A stretch of DNA of 6,432 nt from a bacterium (GTDB lineage Bacteria; B130-G9). The notes under the pieces are model-generated. The model was given only the letters and a program-made list of their open reading frames with translations. It had not been told where the DNA came from and did no database searches. The stretch is from positions 1 to 6,432 of the forward strand of contig JAGHCW010000096.1 in assembly GCA_021160245.1 (NCBI GenBank), read 5' to 3'. The position numbers and the translations under genes were made by a program. Of this stretch, positions 1 through 5,533 are shown one piece after another (within the stretch, counting starts at the first letter, position 1; the number at the start of each line of letters is the position of its first letter).

Positions 1-521
1 CTCCGGCTCCCGATCTGCTTGATGATGAACGGGGATATCATGCCAGCCAGGGCCTCGGACCCGCTAACGTCGATATTGGCACACAGAAATGGGAACTGGG
101 CGAGGTCTATCGCGTGCCCAAGAGGGCCGTCGCCGAGGTCAAACTCATGGTTGCCCACAGCCGCGCAGTCGTAGCGCAGGATGTTCATGCAGCCGATCTC
201 GGGCTCTCCCTTATGTCGGCGGAGCGAGTAGGGGTAGAATATGTCCCCGGAATCCAGCAGGAGAACATTCCACTCCTCATCGCGAATCTGCTGGACGATC
301 GTGGCGATGCGGGCATATCCTCCGACCTCTGCCGGCTGATTGTCCAGACCCTTCGCCTGATACGAGAGGAGGTGGCTATGCACGTCATTGGTATGCACAA
401 TTGTTAGCCTACTGGAGCAACAAGGCGCAAACCATGAGCAGCCGCTCAAAAGCAGTGCAAGGACTACCGCAAGGATGACCAGCAAGACAATGGGTCTAGA
501 TCGCGAAATGAGCCTATTCAA
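1..521 (-). CDS. Lipoprotein 5'-nucleotidase-type metallophosphoesterase, N-terminal part
   Basis: This gene runs off the left edge; 173 codons are visible. It resembles the UshA/CpdB family, which hydrolyses nucleotides or cyclic nucleotides outside the cytoplasm. Residues 1-28 form a lipoprotein signal peptide: basic start (R3, R7, R9), hydrophobic core 11-25 and lipobox LSGC with lipidated C28. The calcineurin-like metal-site motifs follow in family order: TIVHTNDVHSH (40-50), DSGD (90-93) and GNHEFD (123-128), so the visible part of the active site is intact. I chose TTG at 519-521 because AAGGAG sits 7 bases upstream and the signal peptide begins there; no ATG gives a full signal peptide. 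It overlaps the end of the glycosyltransferase gene by 8 bases, so translation is probably coupled. Exact substrate cannot be told, since the C-terminal nucleotide-binding domain lies outside the window. Confidence 0.88.
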   Translation of the reverse strand, partial: MNRLISRSRPIVLLVILAVVLALLLSGCSWFAPCCSSRLTIVHTNDVHSHLLSYQAKGLDNQPAEVGGYARIATIVQQIRDEEWNVLLLDSGDIFYPYSLRRHKGEPEIGCMNILRYDCAAVGNHEFDLGDGPLGHAIDLAQFPFLCANIDVSGSEALAGMISPFIIKQIGSR

Positions 522-1602
522 CTTGATACTCCTTACCGTCCGCACGGTACGACGAGACCTCGCCCAGGCCTACTTGCACGTTCAGCAGGCTTAGAACGGT
601 CATGCCGCGGTGATGAAAGAGGTTACGATGCTCTACATTTGCAGTGCTCCATATATCCTCATCTCGCCGTTTTCTGGTTTTCTGCAAAAATCTCCTGCTC
701 TTCAATAAATTTGGCAGCTTCGCAACGATAAACATCACCGCGCGAACGTGCATCAGAATAGATTTTACGTCCCGATTCCTCAAGCAGACAATCGCCGACT
801 TGATAAGATACCGATGGCAGGCATAAGGAAAATGGCGAACGAGGCTTGAGAGCGAGTAGTTCTTCAGGAATACGTAAAGGTAGTTACGAATGAAGAAATA
901 CTGCTGCCAACGAACGCGGTAGGCGGATGCGGCGGTCGAGCGGTATTTGTGCCGGACGACCGACTTGGGCGCCGTCACAAAATGGTATCCTAAGGCATTT
1001 GCCCGATAGCACACGTCGAAATCCTCGCAATATGAGAACATCGCCTCGTCAAACATCCCCATACCCATAAACAGATCGCGACTCAAGAGCACCGCCGGGA
1101 ATATCGAGCCAAAGACACGCTCGGACTTGTCGAATTGCCTCAGGTCGATCTGGCCGACCCGAGCGTCGCGCCAGTGGCAGCGGACGTGCCATGTTGTGCC
1201 CATCGCGTTGATGATATGCGGCTCGGAATAGAAGACGACCTTTGGGAAACAGCCGATGCAATGAGCATCCTGCTGCTTTAGACATGCGACCAGCTCCGCA
1301 ACGCAGTCCGGCGCGATGGCAGTGTCGTTGTTGAGCAGAAACAGAAGCTCGCCCGCCGCGGCACGAATTCCCTGGTTATTGCTGGCGCAAAAACCTCGAT
1401 TGATGTCGTTTAGAATCAACTTGACGCTTGGGAACTTCCCCTTGATGAACTCAACCGAACCGTCAATCGAGGCGTTGTCAACCATGACCGTCTCAACCCT
1501 CGGATACGTCTGCGCCTCAATAGCCCGCAAACACTCCTCCAGATGCACCCGCCCATTCCAGTTGGCGATAATAATGCTAACAAGAGGCGTTTCATTCTGC
1601 AT
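514..1602 (-). CDS. Family 2 glycosyltransferase (rhamnosyltransferase-like)
   Basis: A 362-residue GT-A fold enzyme that probably transfers a sugar from a nucleotide donor during surface glycan or O-antigen assembly on the cytoplasmic face. The GT2 N-terminus PLVSIIIANWNG (6-17) is followed by VMVDNASIDGS (39-49), GFCASNNQGI (70-79), the DxD-equivalent NNDT (91-94), and YCEDFDVCYR (191-200) carrying the expected ED catalytic-base pair. VVRHKYRST (215-223) fits the C-terminal His of the family. The last 100 residues are basic and less conserved, perhaps membrane-associating. The start is taken at ATG 1602 because the GT2 fold begins at once, yet no Shine-Dalgarno site is visible upstream, which is unusual here. 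Its stop TAG overlaps the next gene's TTG start. The 287 bases upstream hold REP palindromes and no clear promoter. Donor and acceptor are unknown. Confidence 0.9.
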   Translation of the reverse strand: MQNETPLVSIIIANWNGRVHLEECLRAIEAQTYPRVETVMVDNASIDGSVEFIKGKFPSVKLILNDINRGFCASNNQGIRAAAGELLFLLNNDTAIAPDCVAELVACLKQQDAHCIGCFPKVVFYSEPHIINAMGTTWHVRCHWRDARVGQIDLRQFDKSERVFGSIFPAVLLSRDLFMGMGMFDEAMFSYCEDFDVCYRANALGYHFVTAPKSVVRHKYRSTAASAYRVRWQQYFFIRNYLYVFLKNYSLSSLVRHFPYACHRYLIKSAIVCLRNRDVKSILMHVRAVMFIVAKLPNLLKSRRFLQKTRKRRDEDIWSTANVEHRNLFHHRGMTVLSLLNVQVGLGEVSSYRADGKEYQVE

Positions 1603-1657
1603 AACGGAGGCGATTCTGCGCCCGAGAGGTGTAGTCTGTCAATCCGAGGCGTGCTTA

Positions 1658-1707
1658 TGGAGTGCGGTGGCTTGACACCGCTTTGGCTCGCCGCGGCTTG
1701 ACGCGGC
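1658..1707 (+). repeat. Tandem pair of REP palindromes (GGAG family)
   Basis: Two hairpins lie 8 bases apart. The first starts with the GGAG head at 1659 and pairs GCGGTG (1664-1669) with CACCGC (1676-1681). The second pairs GCCGCG (1690-1695) with CGCGGC (1702-1707). Both stems are perfect 6-bp matches around the same loop GCTTGA, although their stem sequences differ. The first shares 19 identical bases (1658-1676) with the copy at 2366-2384. A GGAG or GTAG tetranucleotide beside a short hairpin is the known recognition layout of RAYT transposases, and a RAYT gene lies next door. The pair sits 57 bases before the glycosyltransferase start codon. Confidence 0.8.
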
Positions 1708-1779
1708 ATTGGCTACTATAAATCGGTTTCTTCATCCGCATCGGCTCTCATAAGGCAAGAAGAGAAATTCATTATAGCT

Positions 1780-1805
1780 GCGGCGTGAACCCGCCGCACT
1801 CCAAA
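1780..1805 (-). repeat. REP palindrome, inverted copy abutting the RAYT frame
   Basis: On the minus strand this reads TTTGGAGTGC (1805-1796) and continues into a perfect 6-bp stem, GCGGCG (1797-1792) with CGCCGC (1785-1780), around the 6-base loop GGTTCA. The loop differs from GCTTGA of the other copies at two positions. The GGAG head is at 1802-1799. It is inverted relative to the pair at 1658-1707, giving the head-opposed arrangement of BIME elements. It starts directly after the TGA (1806-1808) that closes the extended transposase frame. Confidence 0.75.
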
Positions 1806-1892
1806 TCAGAAATCGTCGATTACGTTAACTCGATCCGTTTTGAATCCGGAGACAGATTCTCTGAATCCCTTTTCTGCAGTGCGCTCAAACTA
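1806..1892 (-). pseudogene. C-terminal tail of the RAYT transposase beyond an in-frame TAG
   Basis: Past the TAG at 1892-1890 the same frame stays open for 27 codons, to a TGA at 1808-1806. The tail begins FERTAEKGF and ends GFKTDRVNVIDDF. As I recall the family, RAYT proteins of this subgroup carry a WFER...SFKTDRLN...DDF ending just after the CSA motif. The TAG therefore sits where a conserved tryptophan (TGG) is expected, so one base change would explain it. With the tail the protein would be about 176 residues. The reading frame and stop positions are seen directly; the comparison with the family tail is from memory. Confidence 0.65.
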
Positions 1893-2336
1893 AGAAGCCG
1901 AACAGTACGGGTATTGCTTGGCCTCTTCGACTAAACGGTGATGAACTGCGTTGTTATTCACATAATTCAGGCGGGCCAGAATAGATCGCTCGAACGTAAG
2001 CTCTGTGTCCCAATACTGAAACCATACTTTGCGTCCTGGAGCAGTATCAAGGCGGTTGATGTATATCGCTGTGAGTGTATGCAGTTTGGAGATCATGCGC
2101 CTGATTGACTCTGGATAGTCGCGCAGAATCGCTACGAAATGATAATGGTTCGAGAAAACTGCCCAGGCTTGCAGCTGTAACTCGAACTCGCCGGCCAACT
2201 CCAGCAAACGGTCGTGAAGGAATGCGAGTTTTCCGGGAGTGTTGAAGAACTTCTGTTTCCCATAGGCGCCGGCCGTGACGATATACGTCCCTCTCTCGCT
2301 AAACCTGTGGACCGGAGAATGCGGCCACTGTCTCAT
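1890..2336 (-). CDS. REP-associated tyrosine transposase (RAYT, Y1 HUH family), probably C-terminally shortened
   Basis: A 148-residue single-strand DNA transposase related to IS200/IS605 TnpA, expected to cut and rejoin REP hairpins. Family hallmarks in order: RFSERGTYIVTAGAYGKQ (11-28), the metal-binding HUH motif in SNHYHF (H64, H66), KVWFQYWDTELTFE (103-116), and LNYVNNNAVHHRLV (123-136), where Y125 is the likely nucleophile. All predicted catalytic residues precede the stop. I start at ATG 2336, with an AAAGGGG purine tract 5 bases upstream. The longer frame from ATG 2402 merely translates the REP palindrome at 2367-2394 as its first residues. The TAG at 1890 looks premature (see the tail entry), so the product may be inactive or shortened. 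GGAG palindromes flank it on both sides. It follows the MTH1187-family gene on the same strand. Confidence 0.88.
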   Translation of the reverse strand: MRQWPHSPVHRFSERGTYIVTAGAYGKQKFFNTPGKLAFLHDRLLELAGEFELQLQAWAVFSNHYHFVAILRDYPESIRRMISKLHTLTAIYINRLDTAPGRKVWFQYWDTELTFERSILARLNYVNNNAVHHRLVEEAKQYPYCSAS

Positions 2337-2345
2337 GACAACCCC

Positions 2346-2394
2346 TTTGGAGTGCAACCTCCGTTTGGAGTGCGGTGGCTTGACGCCGCACTCC
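2346..2394 (+). repeat. REP palindrome with a half-copy, upstream of the RAYT gene
   Basis: The full copy (2367-2394) is the best hairpin of the family. Outer arms GGAGT (2367-2371) and ACTCC (2390-2394) extend the stem GCGGTG/CGCCGC around loop GCTTGA (2378-2383), giving 11 pairs with one G-T wobble. A truncated copy precedes it: TTTGGAGTGC occurs at 2346-2355 and again at 2364-2373. The hairpin begins 8 bases after the stop of the MTH1187-family gene, so in RNA it could stabilise or end that transcript. It also lies in the 5' leader of the transposase, 30 bases from its start codon. Confidence 0.82.
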
Positions 2395-2402
2395 ATAACC
2401 AC

Positions 2403-2702
2403 TCAGCCCAGCTTGCTTTGAACGGCGTGGAGTTTGCCGTTCATTGTTAGGACCTTGTCGCGGCGCTCATCGATCTTGATAGTAGTGGATACTCGGACGA
2501 CATCATCTGAGAAGACCGAGTTGTGCATCTTCGCGGCAAGGTTCAGGACTTCTTCAAGTTCGCCCTCGATCACCGTCGCCATTGGCGTCAATTGGTATTT
2601 CAGCCCGCTCTCCTTGAGGACTTTCAGCGCATCGGCAACGTATTGGCTGAGGCTTGCGGAGCCAGTTCCAAGCGGCACGACCGTAACTGAACAGACCACC
2701 AT
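2403..2702 (-). CDS. MTH1187-family thiamine-binding protein
   Basis: A 99-residue cytoplasmic protein of the MTH1187/YkoF-like family (small ferredoxin-like alpha/beta fold). Members are annotated as binding thiamine or its precursors, but the physiological role is poorly known. Matching segments are VTVVPLGTGSASLSQYV (6-22), GLKYQLTPMATVIEGEL (33-49), and TTIKIDERRDKVLTMNGK (73-90), whose DERRDK turn is a family signature. Length fits the usual size of about 100 residues. The start is ATG 2702, 8 bases after GAGGAG; the in-frame ATG at 2732 has no ribosome site and would add an atypical basic extension. The gene follows pta across 109 bases that contain a strong hairpin, so it may be expressed by read-through or separately. 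I found no TPP riboswitch upstream. Confidence 0.87.
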   Translation of the reverse strand: MVVCSVTVVPLGTGSASLSQYVADALKVLKESGLKYQLTPMATVIEGELEEVLNLAAKMHNSVFSDDVVRVSTTIKIDERRDKVLTMNGKLHAVQSKLG

Positions 2703-2758
2703 TTGTTTATCTCCTCTCTTTCTGAAAATCACACCGTCTTAGTCGATGCCTGAAGATT

Positions 2759-2787
2759 CGGCGCCTCGGTTGAGTGACGAGGCGCCG
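2759..2787 (-). terminator. Perfect 10-bp GC-rich hairpin after pta
   Basis: CGGCGCCTCG (2759-2768) and CGAGGCGCCG (2778-2787) pair perfectly around a 9-base loop, 24 bases past the pta stop codon. The position fits transcript termination. However, no run of T follows on the minus strand (AATCTTCAGG comes next), so a classical Rho-independent terminator is doubtful. It may instead protect the pta mRNA 3' end or partially attenuate the downstream gene. It shows neither the GGAG head nor the loop of the REP family. Confidence 0.5.
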
Positions 2788-2811
2788 GGATCTTGAGAAT
2801 TGTTCGGTCTG

Positions 2812-3819
2812 CTAGCCCTGAGCCTGAAGGGCGGTGATGGCGGCCAGGACGACGATGTCGTTTGCGGAACAGCCGCGCGATAGGTCGTTGATTGGCGCGG
2901 CCAAGCCCTGCGTGATTGGGCCATACGCGTCGGCGCCACCCAGTCGCTGCACGAGTTTGTAGCCGATGTTGCCGGCGTTAAGGTCCGGGAACACGAGAAC
3001 ATTTGCGTGCCCAGCCACCTTGCTGCCGGGGGCTTTCTTTGCGCCGACCTTCTCGACTATCGCGGCGTCGGCCTGCAGTTCGCCATCTACTGCGAGGTCT
3101 GGCGCTTTTTCCTGAGCTATTTTTGTGGCGGCAATGACCTTATCCACCGTGGAGTGCGTTGCGCTTCCTTTTGTCGAGAATGAGAGCATCGCGACTACAG
3201 GCTCAACACCGATCAGGGCTTTATATGTGCTTGCAGATGAGATCGCGATATCCGCCAGCTGCTCCTCGGTCGGATCGGGCACGAATGCTGGATCGGAGAA
3301 GATGAATATCTTGTCCTCACCTGCCGACGCCTTGGGAACGACCATTATCATTGAGCTGGAGACGACTCTGACGCCCGGGCTTGTGCCGACAACGTGAATC
3401 CCCGCTCTTAGGACGTTGCCCGTGCTGTGACAGGCGCCGGTCACCATTCCGTCGGCCAGTCCTTTCTTGATCATCATCGCGCCGAAATAGAGGGAGCCGA
3501 GCTCATCGCCACCCATAAACTCCGTTGCCTGCTCAAGCGTCATGTGTTTGTGTTTGCGGAGCTCATAAAGCGCATTGCTGAAATCGGCCAGCTTGTCGCT
3601 TTTCTGAAAATCCAATATCTCCACGCCGCTGAAGTTCAGATTCTGCTTGCGCGCCTCGGCAAGAATCTCATCCTTCGGGCCGAGAATCGTTACGCCACAA
3701 ATCTCCTCGTTAACGAGTGTCGCGGCTGCCTCGACCATCCTGGGGTCCGGGCCCTCGCCTAAGACTACATGCGTTTTCTTCGTTCGTGCTCGCATTTTCA
3801 GCTGTTCAACTAGGTCCAT
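2812..3819 (-). CDS. pta: Phosphate acetyltransferase
   Basis: Interconverts acetyl-CoA plus phosphate with acetyl phosphate plus CoA (EC 2.3.1.8), the first step of acetate formation or the second of acetate activation, in the cytoplasm. At 335 residues it is the short single-domain type, without the extra N-terminal domain of the long enterobacterial enzyme. Family motifs seen are the N-terminal VVLGEGPDPRMVEAA (18-32), MVTGACHSTGNVLRAG (125-140), SPGVRVVSSS (147-156), MLSFSTKGSA (211-220), DGELQADAA (245-253), FPDLNAGNIGYKLVQRLGGA (277-296) and GLAAPINDLSRGCSANDI (305-322), so the active-site region looks intact. AGGAGG lies 6 bases before ATG 3819. Acetate kinase, its usual partner, is not in this window. 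A phosphotransbutyrylase is less likely given the full set of Pta motifs. Confidence 0.96.
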   Translation of the reverse strand: MDLVEQLKMRARTKKTHVVLGEGPDPRMVEAAATLVNEEICGVTILGPKDEILAEARKQNLNFSGVEILDFQKSDKLADFSNALYELRKHKHMTLEQATEFMGGDELGSLYFGAMMIKKGLADGMVTGACHSTGNVLRAGIHVVGTSPGVRVVSSSMIMVVPKASAGEDKIFIFSDPAFVPDPTEEQLADIAISSASTYKALIGVEPVVAMLSFSTKGSATHSTVDKVIAATKIAQEKAPDLAVDGELQADAAIVEKVGAKKAPGSKVAGHANVLVFPDLNAGNIGYKLVQRLGGADAYGPITQGLAAPINDLSRGCSANDIVVLAAITALQAQG

Positions 3820-3840
3820 CGTTGTCCTCCTAATTCAAAA

Positions 3841-3869
3841 TATCTAAAATGCCGGTCTTGATCGCTCAA
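3841..3869 (-). promoter_or_regulatory. Weak candidate promoter for pta
   Basis: On the minus strand TTGAGC (3869-3864) and TAGATA (3846-3841) are separated by 17 bases, ending 21 bases before the pta start codon. The -35 matches the sigma70 consensus at four positions but the -10 at only three. Spacing is ideal and the stretch is AT-rich, but the match could be chance. Confidence 0.25.
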
Positions 3870-3888
3870 ATGATGCCCCATGTTCAGA

Positions 3889-3957
3889 TGGCAGGCTGGA
3901 AAGCCCGCCCTACACAGCAAATTGCATCTCAGTGGCAGGCTGGAAAGCCCGTCCTGC
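3889..3957 (-). repeat. Two copies of a second, GTAG-headed REP-like palindrome
   Basis: Copies at 3889-3913 and 3933-3957 are 44 bases apart and share 19 identical bases, TGGCAGGCTGGAAAGCCCG on the plus strand. On the minus strand the first begins GTAGGGCGGGCTTTCC and the second begins GCAGGACGGGC. Each folds into an 8-position stem around a 4-base loop: copy 1 has one mismatch; copy 2 has the same mismatch plus one wobble. A GTAG head with an imperfect palindrome is the classical REP layout. The sequence is unrelated to the GGAG family around the transposase. The copies fill the gap between the dehydratase gene and pta. Confidence 0.75.
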
Positions 3958-3966
3958 GCCGCAAAA

Positions 3967-4986
3967 CTATGTTCGCTCAACATATTGCTTATTGTAGTAA
4001 TTGGCCAATCGCTCTTTGATCTTATGCCACCAATCGGGATTATCCCTGAACCAAAGAACGGTCTCCCGTATGCCATCCTCGAAATCTATTTGAGGCGCCC
4101 AGTTGAACTCGTTGCGAAGCTTATTGCTGCTGATGAAATGCCTCAGGACGTGGCCCGGCCTGTCTATCACAAATCGAATCAGTTCCTTTGGCTTATCTAA
4201 AGCGTCCAATATGCGATCGCACATCTCTAGGATTGTAACCTCTTGACCGGAGCTGACGTTGAACACTTCGCCAAAGCAGTCCGCCTTCAGAAGCAAAAGC
4301 TCAATCGCGCGGCAGTGGTCCATAACGTGTATCCAATCACGCTTGTTCTTGCCGTCGCCATAGACCGGCAGCGGCTTATCCTCAATGGCGTTCGTCGCAA
4401 AGAGCGGGATCATTTTCTCGGGAAGCTGATACGGGCCGTAGTTGTTCGAGCATCTCGTGATGAGCACTGGGACCCCATGCGTCGCCCAATAAGAGAATGC
4501 CAGTCTATCCGCGCCAGCTTTGGACGCGGCGTAAGGGCTTTTGGGCATGAGTGGGCTCTTCTCCGTGCTTGGCTCAAGCAACGAGTCGCCATAGACCTCG
4601 TCCGTCGAGATGTGAATGAACTTCTCCACACCATGCGTTTTGGCAAGTTCAAGCAACACGAACGTTCCGAATACATCGGTTGTGATGAAGGCGCCAGCAT
4701 CCATCACCGAGCGGTCGTTGTGCGTCTCTGCCGCAAAGTGGACGATTATGTTGGCCCATTTGACGAGAGGCTCGACGGCGCTTCTGTCCGCCACATCGCC
4801 CTTCACAAAGCGATAGTTGGGGTTGTCGGCAAAATCCGTCGTGTTCTCCAGATTGCCGGCGTAGGTCAATTTGTCGAGATTGCAGACAAACCAATCGGGA
4901 TGCTCCGCTATCATGAGCCGAATGAAATTGGAGCCGATGAACCCGGCGCCGCCGGTAACAAGCAGCCTTACCTCCTTATCAGTCAC
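3967..4986 (-). CDS. rfbB: dTDP-glucose 4,6-dehydratase (RmlB/RfbB type)
   Basis: A 339-residue short-chain dehydrogenase/reductase. Members convert dTDP-glucose to dTDP-4-keto-6-deoxyglucose (EC 4.2.1.46) on the way to rhamnose and other deoxysugars. The NAD-binding motif TGGAGFIGSN is at 11-20, LDKLTYAGN at 37-45, AAETHNDRS at 85-93, the catalytic triad T128-D129-E130 in STDEVYGD, Y152 and K156 in SPYAASKAGAD, NNYGPYQ at 181-187, and YGDGKNKRDWIHV at 209-221. The substrate-binding region reads DRPGHVLRHF (275-284), where the family usually has GHDRRY, so D, R and Y are replaced by V, L and H. The start is GTG 4986, preceded by AAGGA and overlapping the upstream stop by one base (TAGTG), so the pair is translationally coupled. 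No rfbA or rfbD is visible. A different NDP-sugar substrate is possible. Confidence 0.92.
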   Translation of the reverse strand: MTDKEVRLLVTGGAGFIGSNFIRLMIAEHPDWFVCNLDKLTYAGNLENTTDFADNPNYRFVKGDVADRSAVEPLVKWANIIVHFAAETHNDRSVMDAGAFITTDVFGTFVLLELAKTHGVEKFIHISTDEVYGDSLLEPSTEKSPLMPKSPYAASKAGADRLAFSYWATHGVPVLITRCSNNYGPYQLPEKMIPLFATNAIEDKPLPVYGDGKNKRDWIHVMDHCRAIELLLLKADCFGEVFNVSSGQEVTILEMCDRILDALDKPKELIRFVIDRPGHVLRHFISSNKLRNEFNWAPQIDFEDGIRETVLWFRDNPDWWHKIKERLANYYNKQYVERT

Positions 4987-5447
4987 TATTTGTCCTTCCT
5001 CGCCCAGTCATAGGGTATCCTCGACCCGTGAGCTGGAAGACGGTACTCATCAGGCTTTTTGTAGTTGTAAACCTTGTCTGGGATGTTGATTATGATGCCT
5101 TCTTTCTCGCTGATACACTTGAATCCGTGATATACTCCTTTGGGGATAACCAGCAGAATCGGGTTGTGCTCGCCCATGAAGAACTCGTTGATCTCGCCCT
5201 TTGTCGGCGAATCTTCGCGATCATCATAAAGGACGACCTTCATCATGCCGGAGACCGCCGCAAAATGGTCGGTCTGGTGCTTGTGGTAGTGCCACGCCTT
5301 GACAACTCCCGGATAGCCCGTCGTCATATACGCTTGCCCAAAATGGGTGAAGAACTCCTCGCCATCGTCGCTTCTGAGCAGCTCCATCAGCCGCCCTCGC
5401 TCATCTGGGATGACTTTCAACCTTTTGACAATAACTCCTTCGATCAT
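4986..5447 (-). CDS. RmlC-like cupin, dTDP-4-dehydrorhamnose 3,5-epimerase family
   Basis: A 153-residue cupin, shorter than the usual 180-190 residues of RmlC. Classical members epimerise C3 and C5 of dTDP-4-keto-6-deoxyglucose. KAWHYHKHQTDHF (50-62) aligns with the RmlC active-site segment LRGLHYQ, placing H53 at the catalytic histidine. MMKVVLYDDREDSPT (68-82) corresponds to the RmlC strand ending in DLR, IPKGVYHGF (101-109) to the 'P.G.AHGF' strand, and VYNYKKPDEYR (126-136) to the tyrosine region. The C-terminal segment that supplies the partner Asp in RmlC appears absent, so the reaction is uncertain; such short members are often annotated only by family. ATG 5447 lies 5 bases after AAAGGAGG. 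It is first of a two-gene unit with the dehydratase and has a good promoter upstream. Confidence 0.85.
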   Translation of the reverse strand: MIEGVIVKRLKVIPDERGRLMELLRSDDGEEFFTHFGQAYMTTGYPGVVKAWHYHKHQTDHFAAVSGMMKVVLYDDREDSPTKGEINEFFMGEHNPILLVIPKGVYHGFKCISEKEGIIINIPDKVYNYKKPDEYRLPAHGSRIPYDWARKDK

Positions 5448-5477
5448 AGAAACCTCCTTTATTGTGTTAATGCCGTC

Positions 5478-5506
5478 AATATATGAGCAACGAGATGGAT
5501 TTGCAA
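5478..5506 (-). promoter_or_regulatory. Sigma70-type promoter for the RmlC-like/rfbB pair
   Basis: On the minus strand TTGCAA (5506-5501) and TATATT (5483-5478) are separated by exactly 17 bases. The -10 matches the consensus at five of six positions and the -35 at four. Transcription would begin near 5471, giving a leader of about 24 bases that carries AAAGGAGG before ATG 5447. Confidence 0.6.
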
Positions 5507-5533
5507 CACGTCATCTTACATTCGTCTGCAGTC

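Noticed and set aside
89-478. Plus-strand frames in the first 500 bases
   Set aside because: The minus strand encodes a metallophosphoesterase with metal-binding motifs in order; the plus frames are Arg-rich shadows of it.
1771-1776. TATAAT on the minus strand upstream of the glycosyltransferase
   Set aside because: It is a perfect -10 hexamer, but the -35 position falls inside a REP with no resemblance to TTGACA, and the leader would be over 160 bases.
1841-1868. TGAATCC repeated twice and a small GATTC/GAATC palindrome
   Set aside because: They fall inside the open tail of the transposase frame and are short enough to be chance.
2703-2811. Possible TPP riboswitch before the thiamine-binding protein gene
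   Set aside because: The leader has one simple 10-bp hairpin and none of the conserved TPP-box sequence such as CTGAGA, so there is no support for a riboswitch.
3889-3957. CRISPR-like pair of repeats
   Set aside because: There are only two copies, a 19-base spacing, diverged ends and a palindromic GTAG-headed form, which fit REP elements and not a CRISPR array.
4243-5013. A 256-codon plus-strand open frame opposite rfbB
   Set aside because: It is the antisense shadow of a well-conserved dehydratase gene, has no recognisable motif, and its length reflects the codon bias of the true gene.
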